Shown here: positions 22,355-34,500 of the stretch, piece after piece | Numbering within the stretch: the first letter of the stretch is position 1 | Layout of the letters: every line of letters starts with the position of its first letter | From: Turbatrix aceti | Taxonomy: Eukaryota > Nematoda > Chromadorea > Rhabditida > Panagrolaimidae | Direction: 5' to 3' | DNA: 64,000 nt | NCBI GenBank assembly: GCA_963969345.1 | Contig: OZ017767.1 | Span: 9,365,547 to 9,429,546, forward strand | The notes under the pieces: generated by a model | What the model was told of the DNA's origin: nothing | Databases searched by the model: none | The model's input: only the letters and a program-made list of their open reading frames with translations | Program-made: the position numbers and the translations under genes

Positions 22355-24988
22355 ATGGGGTGGAAAAGCGTCTTTTGGATTTCCTGCTGCTTTGTGGTTT
22401 GCACATTGGCTTTTCATCAAGGGGATGAGAAACCTGTTTACATGTGTGATCCTTCAAACTGCGAGAATTCGTGAGTTTTAAAATAAGACTACAGTAATTT
22501 TGTGCTACAAAAAAAATTCTTATACTCAAAAATTTTAGTTTTAAATAAAATTTTTTGCACGTAAAAAATTTTTTTTAAAAGATTTTTTATCATAAAAAAA
22601 CTTTTTTAAAGATTTGTTTTTTGTTTTTGCAAAAAAGTTTTTTTAAGCCAAATCTACTGCCGCGGTCGGATCCTAGAAGCCGTCAACTACCATGCTCTTT
22701 TCAACGATTCCAAAGAGTTTGTCGACATGCCAATCAAATTCACGCCCGGTAACTTTTTTCAGAAATCAATTCATCCATTTGATCATAAATACAAAAAATT
22801 TTTTTAGATCAAGTTATTGAAAATTTTACCCGAATTTTTGGCAGTCAAACCGTCGAAGACATGAATCGTGAAAAACTGGACTTTTTTGTACAAAATCATT
22901 TTTCGAAAGCAGGTCTTGAATTGCAGAATTGTGTACCTGATGGATGGACTGAAACTCCTGAAAAGCTGAACAAAATTGTTGATCCTAAGTTACGGAAATG
23001 GGCTTTTCAGTTGAATGCGATTTGGAAACAGTTGTGCAAACAGGTGATTTTTTGCATAATTTTTTTTTGATGAAACTAAAAAAAAAATTTAAGGAAACTT
23101 TTTTAACTTAAAATTTAAAAAATTAATTCACATAACAAAAAAAATACTAATTTTACTTTTGTAAGCTTCAAAAATGCTTTTTTTGACAAAAAAAATTATT
23201 TTTATTTTAAATTGATAAATATTTTCAAAAATTAATTTTTTTTATCTTTATAACCATTTTCAACTTTTTTTTTATAAAATTTTGATTATGCTTATGAAAA
23301 AATGTAAACCATAGAAAAACTTTCAGATGGACCCCGCGGTCGCCAAAAACCCTTCCCAATACTCTCTCTTGCCCGTCGCGAACAAATTCATCGCCCCAGG
23401 CGGTCGCTTCCGTGAAAGTTACTACTGGGACGCTTACTGGATTGTCAAGGGTCTCATAGCATCCGAAATGTACGAAGCAGCAGCCCAGATGCTGCTCAAC
23501 TACCGGGATTACGTCAAAACCTACGGATTCATCCCGAACGGCGGTCGCGTGTACTACCTTCAACGATCTCAGCCACCCCTTTACACTCCCATGGTCTACG
23601 AGCTCTACCAGGCGACGAAGAATACCAGCATCGTTGCCGACCATATTGATACCATGAAAACTGAACTCGAATGGTGGAACAAAAATCATCGAGTGAATGT
23701 TGTAATAAACGGGACCCCGTTGTCGCCCTACAGGTACTACGCAGGTAGCAACACTCCCAGACCCGAGTCTTACAAAGAAGACATTGCAACAGCAAATGCT
23801 ACTTGCAATAAAAATAATTCAGCACTTTGGAGAAATTTGGCAACAGCTGCTGAATCAGGAATGGATTTTTCGACCAGGTGGTTTGTCCCCAAAGACACTC
23901 ATCTGACAAGCATTGAAACGACAAATGTGGTTCCTGTGGATCTAAATTCAATTATCTGCTGGAACCTGGATATTCTGTCGTATTTTTTCGAAGAAGTGAT
24001 TCCAGATCCCGACCAATCGGCGGCATACAGAACTGAGTACATCAAACAAAGGGCGCTTGTTCAGAAAATTTTCTTTAATGAAACGTTAAATTCGTGGTTT
24101 GACTATAATTTAAAGCTCGAACAACAAAATCCTACTTTTTACATTAATAATGCAATTCCGCTATTTACAAACTGCTACAACATACTCGACGAATCTAAGG
24201 CTATTGGCGTTTTTGAGTTTTTCAACGTGGGTTTTTTTTACAACCGCAAATTAAAAACAAAAACAAAACAAAAATTTAAAATAAGAAAAAAAAATTACAG
24301 ATGTTTTTTTACAATTTTTTTAAATTTAGTTTTTTTTTTCAAAAATGATTTTTTTATACGTAAAAGTTCAGTTTTTGTTTAATAAAATTGATTTTTTTAT
24401 AAATAAACAAAAATTTAGTTTCTTAACAAAAATTGATTTTTTTTACAGTATTGTCACTCGAATTTAATTTTTTTAGAAGTCAGGTGCCTTCAATTATTCA
24501 AACGGTATTCCAGTGTCCCTTATCACTTCCAGTCAACAATGGGACTTTCCGAACGGCTGGGCTAATCTAAATCACATGGCCATCGAAGGCTTCCGCAAAG
24601 CACCATCTCCCGCGGCCCAGGATTTTGCTTATCAAATTGCGTCAAAATGGGTTCTTGGCAACTTCCACGTCTTCAACGCTACCAACGGACACATGTGGGA
24701 AAAGGTAAGTAAAAATTTTACACTAAACTTTAAAAAAAAATTTACATAAACCTTTTTTTTTAGTACGACGTTGTCGGCACAATCCCAGCTCCTGGCTCGG
24801 GAGGAGAGTACAACGTGCAACTCGGCTTTGGATGGACAAATGGCGTCATTCTTGACCTCCTCGTAACCTACGGCGACAGGCTAAGTACGGAGACAGGGAA
24901 TAATATTGAAGGAAGGTGCAGTGTTGCTGCATTCCAATCTGAACTTTCCATTGCACTTTTTGTGCTTTCTTTGTTGACGTATGCTTGA
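22355..24988 (+). CDS. Trehalase, GH37, secreted and probably GPI-anchored (6 exons, about 601 aa)
   Basis: Exons 22355-22470, 22648-22748, 22808-23043, 23327-24226, 24477-24704 and 24764-24988 join with matched phases. It hydrolyses trehalose, a major nematode blood/storage sugar, to two glucoses. Residues 1-20 are a signal peptide (FWISCCFVVCTLAF). Family marks: IYCRGRILEAV near the N-terminus; signature 1 PGGRFRESYYWDAYW (175-189); ESGMDFSTRWF with the catalytic acid Asp331; signature 2 QWDFPNGW (472-479); and GSGGEY with the catalytic base Glu542. The C-terminus ends in a short hydrophobic tail (LSIALFVLSLLTYA), which suggests a GPI signal as in animal membrane trehalases. The residue before Asp331 is Met where Trp is usual. 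The start follows a TTTTTTCAG acceptor by five bases. Which of the several nematode tre paralogues it matches cannot be told by eye. Confidence 0.95.
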
Positions 24989-24992
24989 GTTG

Positions 24993-25030
24993 AATAAAAA
25001 AATCATTTATGATTATCAAGGGGGAATAAA
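24993..25030 (+). terminator. Trehalase poly(A) signals
   Basis: AATAAA occurs at 24993-24998 and again at 25025-25030, immediately after the stop codon. Confidence 0.45.
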
Positions 25031-25188
25031 ATTTATTTGTTTGTACTTTTCAGGAAACAAAACCAAATTTTCCGCACAGACTGAAAAACTATCAAAATAT
25101 GGGGTGGAAATTAGGAACCCGGTAATCAATTTTTTCACACATTGTATAACATTTATAAATTATAAATAATATTTATTTATTTGTTGCT

Positions 25189-26505
25189 TTAAACAACGTG
25201 AACTTTGTTCGATCTTCCTTTGCACACAATCTTCAGGAATTTTCGAATATCTTTGTCGAAAAACGCAAGTGACAATGTAGGTAGCAGCAACTTGAGATTG
25301 TAAACCAATTGAAATACCACATAATATCGTACATCATACCAAGAAAAACGACGGTAATATGAATAACTAGGAATTAAGAAGTCCATGAATTGCAACAATA
25401 CAGCATGAATTTGATTTTCAAAACTCGTAATAATATTTGCGACCGCCAAAATTACAATTCGTATTACACTTCCGGTATACCGTGAACCAGATGTCCATGG
25501 TGCAATCGTAAAAAACTGTCGACCACTTTTAATTCGATACTTAATATTAAAACAAATTTCAAGCATAATAAAAATGTCCAATGGTACAAAAACAATGTAT
25601 CTGTATTCAAAAGCGTTGCGTATATCTGCCTGCAAAAAGCTCAAAAAATAAAACTTTTTTTTTGTCAACAAACACAAATATATTAACGTACATTTAACAG
25701 CCTTATTTTATTGTAAATATTCCATCGGAACCAGCTAATGGCAGATCTTGTCATCAGAATTCTGGCATACTTTGTCTCGACTATCATTTGAAGTACAAAT
25801 GTGAAGTCTATAAAAACCCATATTAAAATAGACGACAGATAAAACAAATGTCCTTCAAATAGTCGTTCATGCCATCGCGGAGAGAAGAATATTAAAAACT
25901 GATTTACATTCAATATTTGCAATAAAAGGGATATGGAATTATAGTACAATGGAAAAAATGTTCGTTGATATAAACCGATATTTATCTTTCCTATGTCGAC
26001 TTCGAGATTTGCGTACATTCCAAAGAAAATTATAACTGATTTTATGAAATATACTGTCATTAGGCAGATGTTCAACAAGACTATGTTTAGCAAAATCCAA
26101 TAGTAATTCTGCTTGCAAGAATATTTGTCTCGATTCTGAAACATTTCATCATTGTAACGCATGTTAAAATTTTTTACTCCGGAGTTAGATTCAGAGTCGA
26201 TTTCGGAACAAGGCTTTGCTATCCGGTAAAATTTTTTGTCGTTTTTTTTTTTATTTTTAACATACCCAGCACAAAAACCATAGTATGGGCAAATCAATTA
26301 CCAAAGCAATACTTCCTGTCATAGCATTAAAAACTGCCTTAACACTGTACATGACGGCGTATTGAAAATACCTATCACTCTGGTATTTGTCGTATCGGCT
26401 GTACAATGAATTCGTGTTGTAATCTGAATAGTTGTCATCAACCTCTCCCGGCGGCAAATAAACCGAGCGATGAAAGCACAACGTTTTGTTGTCAATGGTG
26501 GCCAT
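25189..26505 (-). CDS. Seven-helix nematode receptor (3 exons, about 374 aa)
   Basis: Minus-strand exons 26505-26266, 26135-25692 and 25629-25189 are all phase 0 (donors GTATGT and GTACGT, acceptors TTTCAG and TTGCAG). The first exon encodes a polar N-terminus with Tyr/Asp/Ser repeats and one helix (SIALVIDLPILWFLCW). The second has about three helices (YWILLNIVLLNICLMTVYF and others), and the third has the remaining helices, ending in a basic cytoplasmic tail (FFDKDIRKFLKIVCKGR). This is the layout of a nematode serpentine receptor, but I do not see the PYR or YRY motifs of the Str superfamily, so the subfamily is open (srw-, srsx- or orphan-like). The acceptor before FYRIAKPC was rejected because its phase does not fit; the one at 26136 does. 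It converges on trehalase with a 200-bp gap. Confidence 0.62.
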
Positions 26506-26799
26506 ATGATAATTCGCACCGAAATCTAAAACATGTATACTAATGATTTTTATCTGATCTTGGAATAATGGAATCTATGTAAAACAGTTTGATACAAAGA
26601 TATTAAAAATTAAAAACATACTAAAATTGATAACAAAAATGTTAGAATAACGTTATTTATCTTTTAAAGATGTGGTTTACCAGAAAATTTACTAGGACAA
26701 AGCGGGTGGCATCAATTTTTATCAAAACCCATCCAGGAGCAAAATTTACAGAATCAAATTTTTTTAAATCGGTGTATCGCTCTTAAATATTTATGTATA

Positions 26800-27456
26800 T
26801 TATTTGTTTCGCTTACAGTCACAGCTATTGTTTACTGGTACTTCTGGAAGTACTATTTCACAAACAACGTCGCCAATTAAATTTACACTAAGATCATGAA
26901 GTTGGTCTTGATATACCACTAAAATGTCTTCTTTCAGGTTGCCATTATCGTTGTAATCAATGTCATAGTAAATGTATTCTTTGTTTAGACTGGTATACGG
27001 TACGACGACGGGAGATCCGTTTGCATTTATAAACTTATACTTTCCGTTGGATTTTTTTAGGCTATCGTTCATGCACGGAACGTGCATTCCCGTTGCATAA
27101 ATATCAAAAAGATCGTCTATAATATGAAAATATTTATATTTTAAATTGTTTTTGCGTTAAAATTGCTGACCAAGAACTTCTTGTTCCCTAATTGACAAGA
27201 TAGAAACAGGAAGCGACGATTCGTGAATCGGCTTGCACCAATTCGGAATTTCACAGCGAGATAAGTTTTCTGGACGATAAAGGGTGTAGCACTTGTAAAC
27301 ATCATATCCAATGTCGACTTCCCATTCCCAATCATCGTCAGGACAATTAACATCGGTATACGGCTTTGGTCGGTGTGGAATGGGAACTTTTCCATGGAGA
27401 ATAAAAAATTGGGAAACTAACATTAATAACAAGTTTTTTGACAAAAACATTGACAT
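26800..27456 (-). CDS. Small secreted cysteine-containing protein (2 exons, about 200 aa)
   Basis: Exons 27456-27171 and 27116-26800 are joined over a 54-bp intron (donor GTCAGC, acceptor TTATAG), phase 1. The N-terminus is a clear signal peptide (FLSKNLLLMLVSQFFILHG). The mature part has about eight cysteines (NCPDDD, YKCYT, SRCEIPNWCK, VPCMND, VVCEIV, SCDC), compatible with four disulfides. DIDYNDNGNLKEDILVV resembles a calcium-binding FG-GAP or EF-hand-like D-x-N-x-N-G loop. No family recognised. The non-consensus donor lowers certainty. The gene ends 294 bp before the start of the seven-helix receptor on the same strand, so co-transcription is possible. Confidence 0.5.
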
Positions 27457-30015
27457 ATATATATTTAAAAAATAGATATACCGCAAGCTAAGGTGCTAAC
27501 GGATTTGTTTATTAAGTTGATATATCACTATAGTGTACTAATAATTTTAGTAGTAATGTTAACGCCCTCGATGGCATTTATGTACATGAAAAGTCACTAA
27601 CTGTTCTACATTTTTTACACAGATTAATGTATGTTTTCACCTGTTGTTTATATCGGTATACTACATAATTTTTGTATGTACATGTATGCATGCGTCAACG
27701 TTGATCTTTTGGAAAGATAAATATGTATTAAAACATTAGTGCAAATTTATTCATAAAAAGGAACGAATAGTAGCTTAATGTAATAAATATTTGGGACATG
27801 CCAACTTTATTTTCATACATTAATATCACTAACTTTTTTTGGCTACATACTAAAAAAAAGCATGGATCAAGCGACGACCCCGTTGATGTCAGTCATCTAA
27901 CCTTTCCCTACCTTTTGTTAATCCTTTTTTTACACTGTCGCCGTGCAAAAAAGCAACATCAAGCCAGGTACTGGATGTATTAATTTCATCAGATGGGGTC
28001 GGATACCGTCTTATGTATTTTATATGACTCTCCTTACAATAAACGAATCTTTTGTCTGCAATTTTTTTACGTAGCTGTAACTTCGATATCCAACATCCGA
28101 CGGGCGAACTCATGTCTGCGATAATTTCAATTGTTCAGCTTTTTGATTAGAGCTGACATCTCTTAGAGTACATCCATCCGATCTATTCGATACCTTCCCA
28201 CGCCTTCTTGACTTTTTGTTCTTCTGTTTATTTTTTTGACATCGTTTCCGAAATTTAAGCAAAAAATTTTGCATTTGATCTTCGAAAAAAATTGGAATCC
28301 TAAAATTATGGTATTTCCGAACATTTTAGAAAATTTTTTGTAAAAACTAATTTTTTGTAAAACAAACTTTTCTAGCGCTGCTAAAAACTTGACAAATTGC
28401 ACCCTGCCCCCGCTACACTAGGCTCACTTTCCATTGTTCCTGGACGCGTGTAAAGGTGAAGCAAGTGCTTATGCATACATAACCTTATAGTCACCCTCCT
28501 CCTCTTCCCTACATCGAGCAAAAAGATCCAGGATGAGTTTACCTGACATTCATCCTTGATTCTTTTTTAATTCAACCCTTTCATTGAAATACAAAGTCAA
28601 CCGATGAAAAAACAGAAGACAGAAAAATAGAAAACAGTGGAGAACAAAAAAATGTAATGCAATACGATATCCGAATAATTTTTCGACACAACAATGATTT
28701 CGTACACACTTTTTTCCGTAATGCAAAACGGATCCGGGGGAATAAATACAAATTCGTACGGTGTCAACTGACTCTGTAAAAGTGAGCTCTTGAAAGTTGA
28801 TCGCGTTATACATAGATTTTGATGCTGCGCAGAAACAAATATTTTTTTGAGCGATTTTTTGGTCGATCAAAAAAAGGAAGAAGACCGGAGTTGTCATATT
28901 TATTTTTTAGAAATTCTTATAAAAGGCTGTTCCAAGCATAAAAAATGCTACTTCTGAAGGCAAATAAAAAATTTGAATAAGGGTATATTTTTGACTGTTC
29001 GCGAACGAAAATAAAAAAAAAGATCGAATGAATTATTTTTAGATCATTTGGACAAAAAATTTTCATTGGGTAGAAAATTGTAGATTGGTGTTTGCCAGTT
29101 TTTGTAAAATATTTAGAATCTCATTTGATACCGTTAAATAATAAATAGAAATTTACTTCGGCATTTGTTCGTTTTATCAATTCGGAAAATTTAGCATTGT
29201 GCATTTTTTTGAACAAATGCAAACGTTCGCTGATCTCTTGTTTCCTCGAATGCCGAAAAAAAATCTGTTATTTTTACACTGTCGTTTTTGTACGTTTACT
29301 ACTGTTTGCATTTGACTGTTTTTCATTCACAAAAAAATTCCTCAACTTCCGGCGCGTGTATCAATTCAATGAAACCTAATTTTTTTTATTATCAAGCTGA
29401 ATGCACTACAAGATAGTTGATCCGAAAAAAAATAAGCAGGATGCCTGCTTTATTTATTCACAACACGCGGTCCTAACTTTTTATTTCATTAAAAACACGC
29501 TTTTCCTCTTGTATGTATACATGCGCATGTTTTTTTTTTGCCCTCTGCACCTCATCGTCAAAAAAAAAGTGGAGCGAGGCAAGTAAACTTGTTGATCAAC
29601 TGACAACGACGGTTACCGATGCCGCCAAAAAAAGAGAGAGAGAGGTCAATTGTTCCCACAATGGCCCGGTCGTCTTCGAGAAGAATCAGACAAAAAAGGA
29701 AAAAAAGAGGGGAGAGTGAATGAGAGAAATGAGGGGTGAGAGAGATCGCCTCTCTGCATGCCCTCTCTGGCCAACTTGGAGAGGAGTTGTTGCAAAATGA
29801 GACGATACGTCTAATGTAATATCGTTTTCATTTCTTCGTTTTCTTCTTCTTCTGTTGCAGAGTAACTAACTCGCTTTTTTTTTGTTTTTTTCTCGCATTT
29901 GATATGGGTCTGTCTGATCGTAAAGGCCAGCCAGACATGATGCGCGTTCATCTCTCCTTTTTTCTGTATTTTTTTCAGTAAATGATCGCTCGTGCACGTA
30001 AAAAAAGTTGTACCT
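27457..30015. other. Intergenic region, no gene recognised
   Basis: AT-rich sequence with scattered open frames without good exon borders. A purine-rich patch (GAGAGAGAGG, GGTGAGAGAGATC and pyrimidine mirror CCTCTCT) occupies about 29625-29790. I saw no RNA gene. Confidence 0.4.
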
Positions 30016-31207
30016 AAATACACAGGCAAGAAGAAAACGACAAGTTTTTACCGAGGTAGGAAAAGTTCTACCTAGGTCAACCGTGGTAAACCGGGGGTAG
30101 ATCTTCGACTACCGCGGTAGTTTTGAATGCGTGCTCGCTGGCCCGTTTTCTACCTAGGTAGTCCAAGTTTTGTTCTTTTTTTGCCTGTTTATTCGTTTTT
30201 TTCACAAAAAAATACAATTTACACAAAATACAATTACAAAAAACAGTCAAGTGAGTTGTTGGCGATGTGTTGCGCGTTTTCATTTCTTCTGATGGCTGTC
30301 CTCGATTATATGTCGATGTTTTTGTGGTTTTATATGGTTTCGTCTTGATGGAAGCAGCATCCGAGCACCGTAGATCTTGGTCGTCGAGCCGAGGTCGTTT
30401 TTTTGCCGTTTCTCCTCATGTTGATGATGATGACATCGTCTTCACGGCGCCGCCGATGCCTGCAAATTCATAAGTTAGCACATTTTTCGAGTTTTTCTTA
30501 AAAACTTACCAAGTTTCTTTCAAACTGGAGTCCCGTCCACTGGAAGCCGTCTGAAAGATGTGAGGCAGTACTGATCACAAAATGAGGCCCAAAAAATAAT
30601 ATTTCCCCTCAAAATTTAATACCAACTGCCCTTCAACCGATTTTTTACCTTTTTTTGCGAATGTGCACCCCATCTATCACCATCGCAATCCTACCTAACA
30701 ATTCGCAGAAACTCATCAAAGCACAATCGCACAAAAAGGTAAAAAACCATTGAAATTTGGTTGGTTTCCAAAAAGTAGTGATTTTGATAACTCATAAATC
30801 GTAAAAACATACCCATGTCGGCAGCACTTCGATCGAGTTTTAGGAATGTCGCCCGAGAAAGGAGCCCGATCCTGAAACTAATAAATGAGAAGTAACGCGG
30901 AAAAAAACAGCCAAAAAACAAAAATAAAACACGACAAAAAAATAACATAGACAAAAAAGCAACGTCGGCCAAGTTTTCAGCGAACAGATCGCTTTTTTCG
31001 CTTTGAGATTCATCCAAGCGACCGTAAAAACTCGAAAACATGGACTACCGAGGTAAAACTTTTCGTACCTCGGTAGTTTTTCCGTCGCGACGGAAAAAAC
31101 GCTTTTTTTGCAGCAAAATTTCTTCTAAGTCCCCGAACTTTTCCTACCTATGTAGAACTTTTCCTACCTAGGGTAGAACTTGTCGTTTTCTTCTTGCCTG
31201 TGTATTT
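30016..31207. mobile_element. 1.2-kb element with long terminal inverted repeats
   Basis: The two ends are inverted copies beginning AAATACACAGGCAAGAAG and continuing to AAAACGACAAGTT (31 bp identical). A further 30 bp of related sequence follows, built from a repeated CTACCTAGGTAGGAAAAGTT unit. Flanks GTTGTACCT (left) and GTTTGTACA (right) are similar but not identical, so the target duplication is unclear. No transposase is visible. The interior is less AT-rich than the flanks and holds the candidate spliced gene at 30442-31041. Confidence 0.6.
30442..31041 (-). CDS. Candidate small spliced gene inside the inverted-repeat element (5 exons, about 90 aa)
   Basis: Minus-strand exons 31041-30953, 30871-30813, 30694-30649, 30570-30510 and 30459-30442 keep one frame across all four junctions. 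Exon pieces read FYGRLDESQSEKSDLFAENL, then IGLLSRATFLKLDRSAADMG, RIAMVIDGVHIRKK, STASHLSDGFQWTGLQFERN and ASAAP-stop. The second exon has strong borders (TTAGTTTCAG before, GTATGT after), and the last has TTTGCAG. The first donor (GTCTAT) and the acceptor before exon 4 (GTGATCAG) are weak. No family recognised. It could be a gene carried by the element, a gene of the element, or chance. A second frame through exons 4-5 (TASSGRDSSLKET, then HRRRREDDV) is also open, which cautions against the model. Confidence 0.33.
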
Positions 31208-32772
31208 GTTTGTACATATTTGTTTGACTCAATTTTAGTTTTTTATACCGATTTTTTTGTGATGAAAACGATTTTGGATGTATTCAGATGATTTCGACGC
31301 TTTTGCGGGCAATTTTTTCTGCCAATTGCATGTTTTTTGGTGAACGAAAACCAAGTTTTTTATTTTTTTTATTTTTTTGAACTCATGAACGACGAATTTC
31401 TTCAAAAAAAAATTTTCTGGGATAATGTATCAAAAATTTTCCCCAGGTATACCCAGATATTTTTTTGTGCTCCGGCATCAAAGTTAATGCCAAATAATTT
31501 ATTTACTAAATTTTATTCTCTCCAATTCTTTGTTTCGCATCAGGTAAGGCATGGGATTTGTTCTTTGCTTTCTAGTTTGTTCGTTCTTGTATTTATGTTG
31601 TCAAGTTTGATTAATTTTGCGTGTATTTGACAAGTTTGCATTGTTTGAATTCTTTTATAACGCATTTATAAATAACGAATTTTTTTGGGGATCGTTTTTT
31701 TCTGTTTTAAAAATTAAAAAAATTATAACGTTTGCATAAAAACCGACGTTTTTACGATACTGTAGATTCGAATCCTGACCGGAATATAATATTTTTTTTG
31801 TCTTTTTTGTTTCAATTTTTGAGCAAGCGTGGGCGGGAGGGGAACCTAACACCTTGCACGTGCACTTTTCATTTTTTTACGATCAGACGATGAATCATGT
31901 TTAAAATTCTGTTACATTGTTTTTTATTGTTTTTCAAAAGCCCCGTTGTACTACATAGAAAACCCGTCACCCCACCGTTTATTCTCGATGCACAAAATAG
32001 ATCGGAGGGAATCGAGACTGATGATGGCTTAGATGTGTAATCTAAGCCGTGTATCGTATTGCGTCCAGCAGCTTCTCAACTTTCTCATCATCTTGAAACA
32101 TCTCTCTTCTGTCCCGTATCCTCTCTTACATACCCAAACATGGCAATTATCACAAGTGTCCGCAGTTGTGATTCTTGACATCCGATGAGGACAAACGAGA
32201 CGAGACACAAGCTTGCTTTTGCTAATATTAGGTGTACAAGGCTCGCGTACACACGCGACATCGTGTCAACACATCACTTACCACTCTCGTCCTCGACGCG
32301 ATCGGGGCGATCGGGGTAAACATTGCCGAACTGGATTTACTTATGTAGCAAAAAAAAACGTTATTGCGCGACAAATCGGGCGCGGGAAGGGGGGAGATAG
32401 ATGGATGATCGGATAAACGAAGAATTTTGGGAGATTAGCCGATGGCAACAAGAGCAGGTGATTGGCTTCTGGTTTCCGTTTCTGGGGTCAATTTTCATGT
32501 TTTTTTACAAAACGTTGCAAAAATGTGTTTTTACGACAATTTTTTTTTTAATTTAAAAAAATTGTTTAAAAAAAATCCTTACGACAACAAAAAAGTTACA
32601 GTACCCCCCAAAAATGCAAACAAATATAAATATTTATCTACTCAATTTGCTTTCGCGTGAAAACGATATCCTAATGTAAGTTTCATGAAAGTTGTACATA
32701 ACTTCTCAAGTCTTGTAATGTGTCTTTTGCATATTTTTTGTTTGCATACTTGCAAAAAAGTGGCCGGAGATA
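31208..32772. other. Intergenic region between two mobile elements
   Basis: No gene recognised. A perfect hairpin GGCTTAGAT-GTGTA-ATCTAAGCC lies at 32026-32048. The rest is low-complexity A/T sequence and short pyrimidine runs. Confidence 0.4.
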
Positions 32773-33891
32773 CACTACGCGTCAATAGGTCTCGACGCGA
32801 AAATTTTTTGAGTTTTTATAAAGTGTTGTGTATTCGTCGGCATTTTTCACATGTTCATGCATTCTCATTCGTTTTGGCACTTTTCAATGTTATTAGGCTA
32901 AGACTGAGCTAACTAACCGTCCCTGGGCTGAGTTGATAAGTTATCGGAGAAATATGCTAGAAGGCGCTAAAGTTGCCTATTTTGAAAACGCATTTCAGGT
33001 TTTTTCTCCATACCTGTTGTGTACAGATGAATTCTGGGGCTGATACCGAGTTGCCCATACCTATAGCTTGGAGACCCACCCAACTTTACCTAGGTCGGCG
33101 ACTATTAGTTTTCGAGTTATTCACGATTTTATATTCAGTGCTTTCAGATGCTCCCTTCGGTTTGGTCGAGGGAAGTCCAATATGCACGATTTCACTTTTC
33201 TGAGGTATATCGACCCCAAGGATGTCAAAAAACAAAAAATAAAACGGCTATCGTAACGCAGAAGCTCAATAAAAAATCACCAAAATATACGCGGTTTGCA
33301 CCTCTCGAAGAGAGGGGAACACTACGCGCGCACTAATGTTCCCCGTCCTCTCCTTGTTTTCAGCTAGTTTTGAAGGACCGTATCACAGCCTGTATTGAGC
33401 TTCTGCGTTACGATAGCCGTTTTATTTTTTGTTTTTTGACATCCTTGGGGTCGATATACCTCAGAAAAGTGAAATCGTGCATATTGGACTTCCCTCGACC
33501 AAACCGAAGGGAGCATCTGAAAGCACTGAATATAAAATCGTGAATAACTCGAAAACTAATAATCGCCGACTGGGGTAAAGTTGGGTGGGCCTCCGAGCTA
33601 TAGGTATGGGCAACTCGGTATCAGCCCCAGAATTCATCTGTACACTACAGGTATGGAGAAAAAACCTGAAATGCGTTTTCAAAATAGGCAACTTTAGCGC
33701 CTTCTAGCATATTTCTCCGATAACTTATCAACTCAGCCCAGGGACGGTTAGTTAGCTCAGTCTTAGCCTAATAACATTGAAAAGTGCCAAAACGAATGAG
33801 AATGCATGAACATGTGAAAAATGCCGACGAATACACAACACTTTATAAAAACTCAAAAAATTTTCGCGTCGAGACCTATTGACGCGTAGTG
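32773..33891. mobile_element. 1.1-kb fold-back element with 6-bp target duplication
   Basis: Two 499-bp arms (32773-33271 and 33393-33891) are inverted copies differing at a few positions, with a 121-bp spacer. The outer ends read CACTACGCGTCAATAGGTC and its complement ending GTAGTG. Both flanks carry GAGATA (32767-32772 and 33892-33897), an apparent 6-bp target duplication. Open frames inside the arms are mirror images of each other and are not genes. No transposase. Confidence 0.88.
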
Positions 33892-34496
33892 GAGATATTA
33901 TATTTATAAAACACAAAAAACGATGGAATGCGATGAGGGTATGATTTACTGGAAAGGTGAGATGGGATCCGAGATGGGATCCGAGATTTTTGGGGTTTGA
34001 AGATTTGATGACATCCGGGGAAATATTGTTTGAATGTTGAATGTGCGCGGATCAGGTGACTGGCGAGGTGACAAAAAAGTTGTGATTCTTCGTCAAACAA
34101 AGAAGAGAGATATTTATGTTATTTTTTTTGGCCTTGAAGGAATAAATATCGAAAATCTGGTAGATCGTAAATTTGAAAAATAAAAAAAATATGGTAAAAA
34201 GGTGTGCATTGAAATTTTTAGCGGGTTACGGTGAGTTTAAAAATATCCGTTGTTTGTTTTTTTTTTAATTTTCGTTTTGCATTTTGTTTTAAAAAACATC
34301 AAATTTTTTATCGCATTTGATTTTTTCTATTTTTATAATACTTACGCATAAATTTTTGAAATTCAGTTTCGGGAATTTTCGGAATCTTGGATGATTTTCT
34401 TTCAAATTTGTTTATGGACAACTTTTTTCCACCTTTTTTGATGTTGCAAGCGCACAAATTTTAAAAAGTTGATTTTTTTATCACTTTCGTTTTCTT
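33892..34496. other. Short spacer between two fold-back elements
   Basis: It contains a short direct repeat, GAGATGGGATCC, twice at about 33959-33983, and A/T-rich sequence. No gene. Confidence 0.45.
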
Positions 34497-34500
34497 TTAA

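Noticed and set aside
28550..28897. 115-residue minus-strand frame with a hydrophobic segment
   Set aside because: Composition is that of translated A/T-rich intergenic DNA, with no signal peptide at the start, no splice borders and no recognisable motif.
30691..31041. One continuous 116-residue frame on the minus strand
   Set aside because: Strong internal splice borders (TTAGTTTCAG and GTATGT) break it into exons, and the in-between residues are Phe/Leu/Cys-rich intron translation.
31760..31785. GATTCGAATCC, like a tRNA T-loop
   Set aside because: The flanking bases do not form the 5-bp T-stem, and no anticodon arm or A box is present on either strand.
32973..33691. Two similar 76-residue frames on opposite strands
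   Set aside because: They are the two arms of the fold-back element read in mirror image, not duplicated genes.
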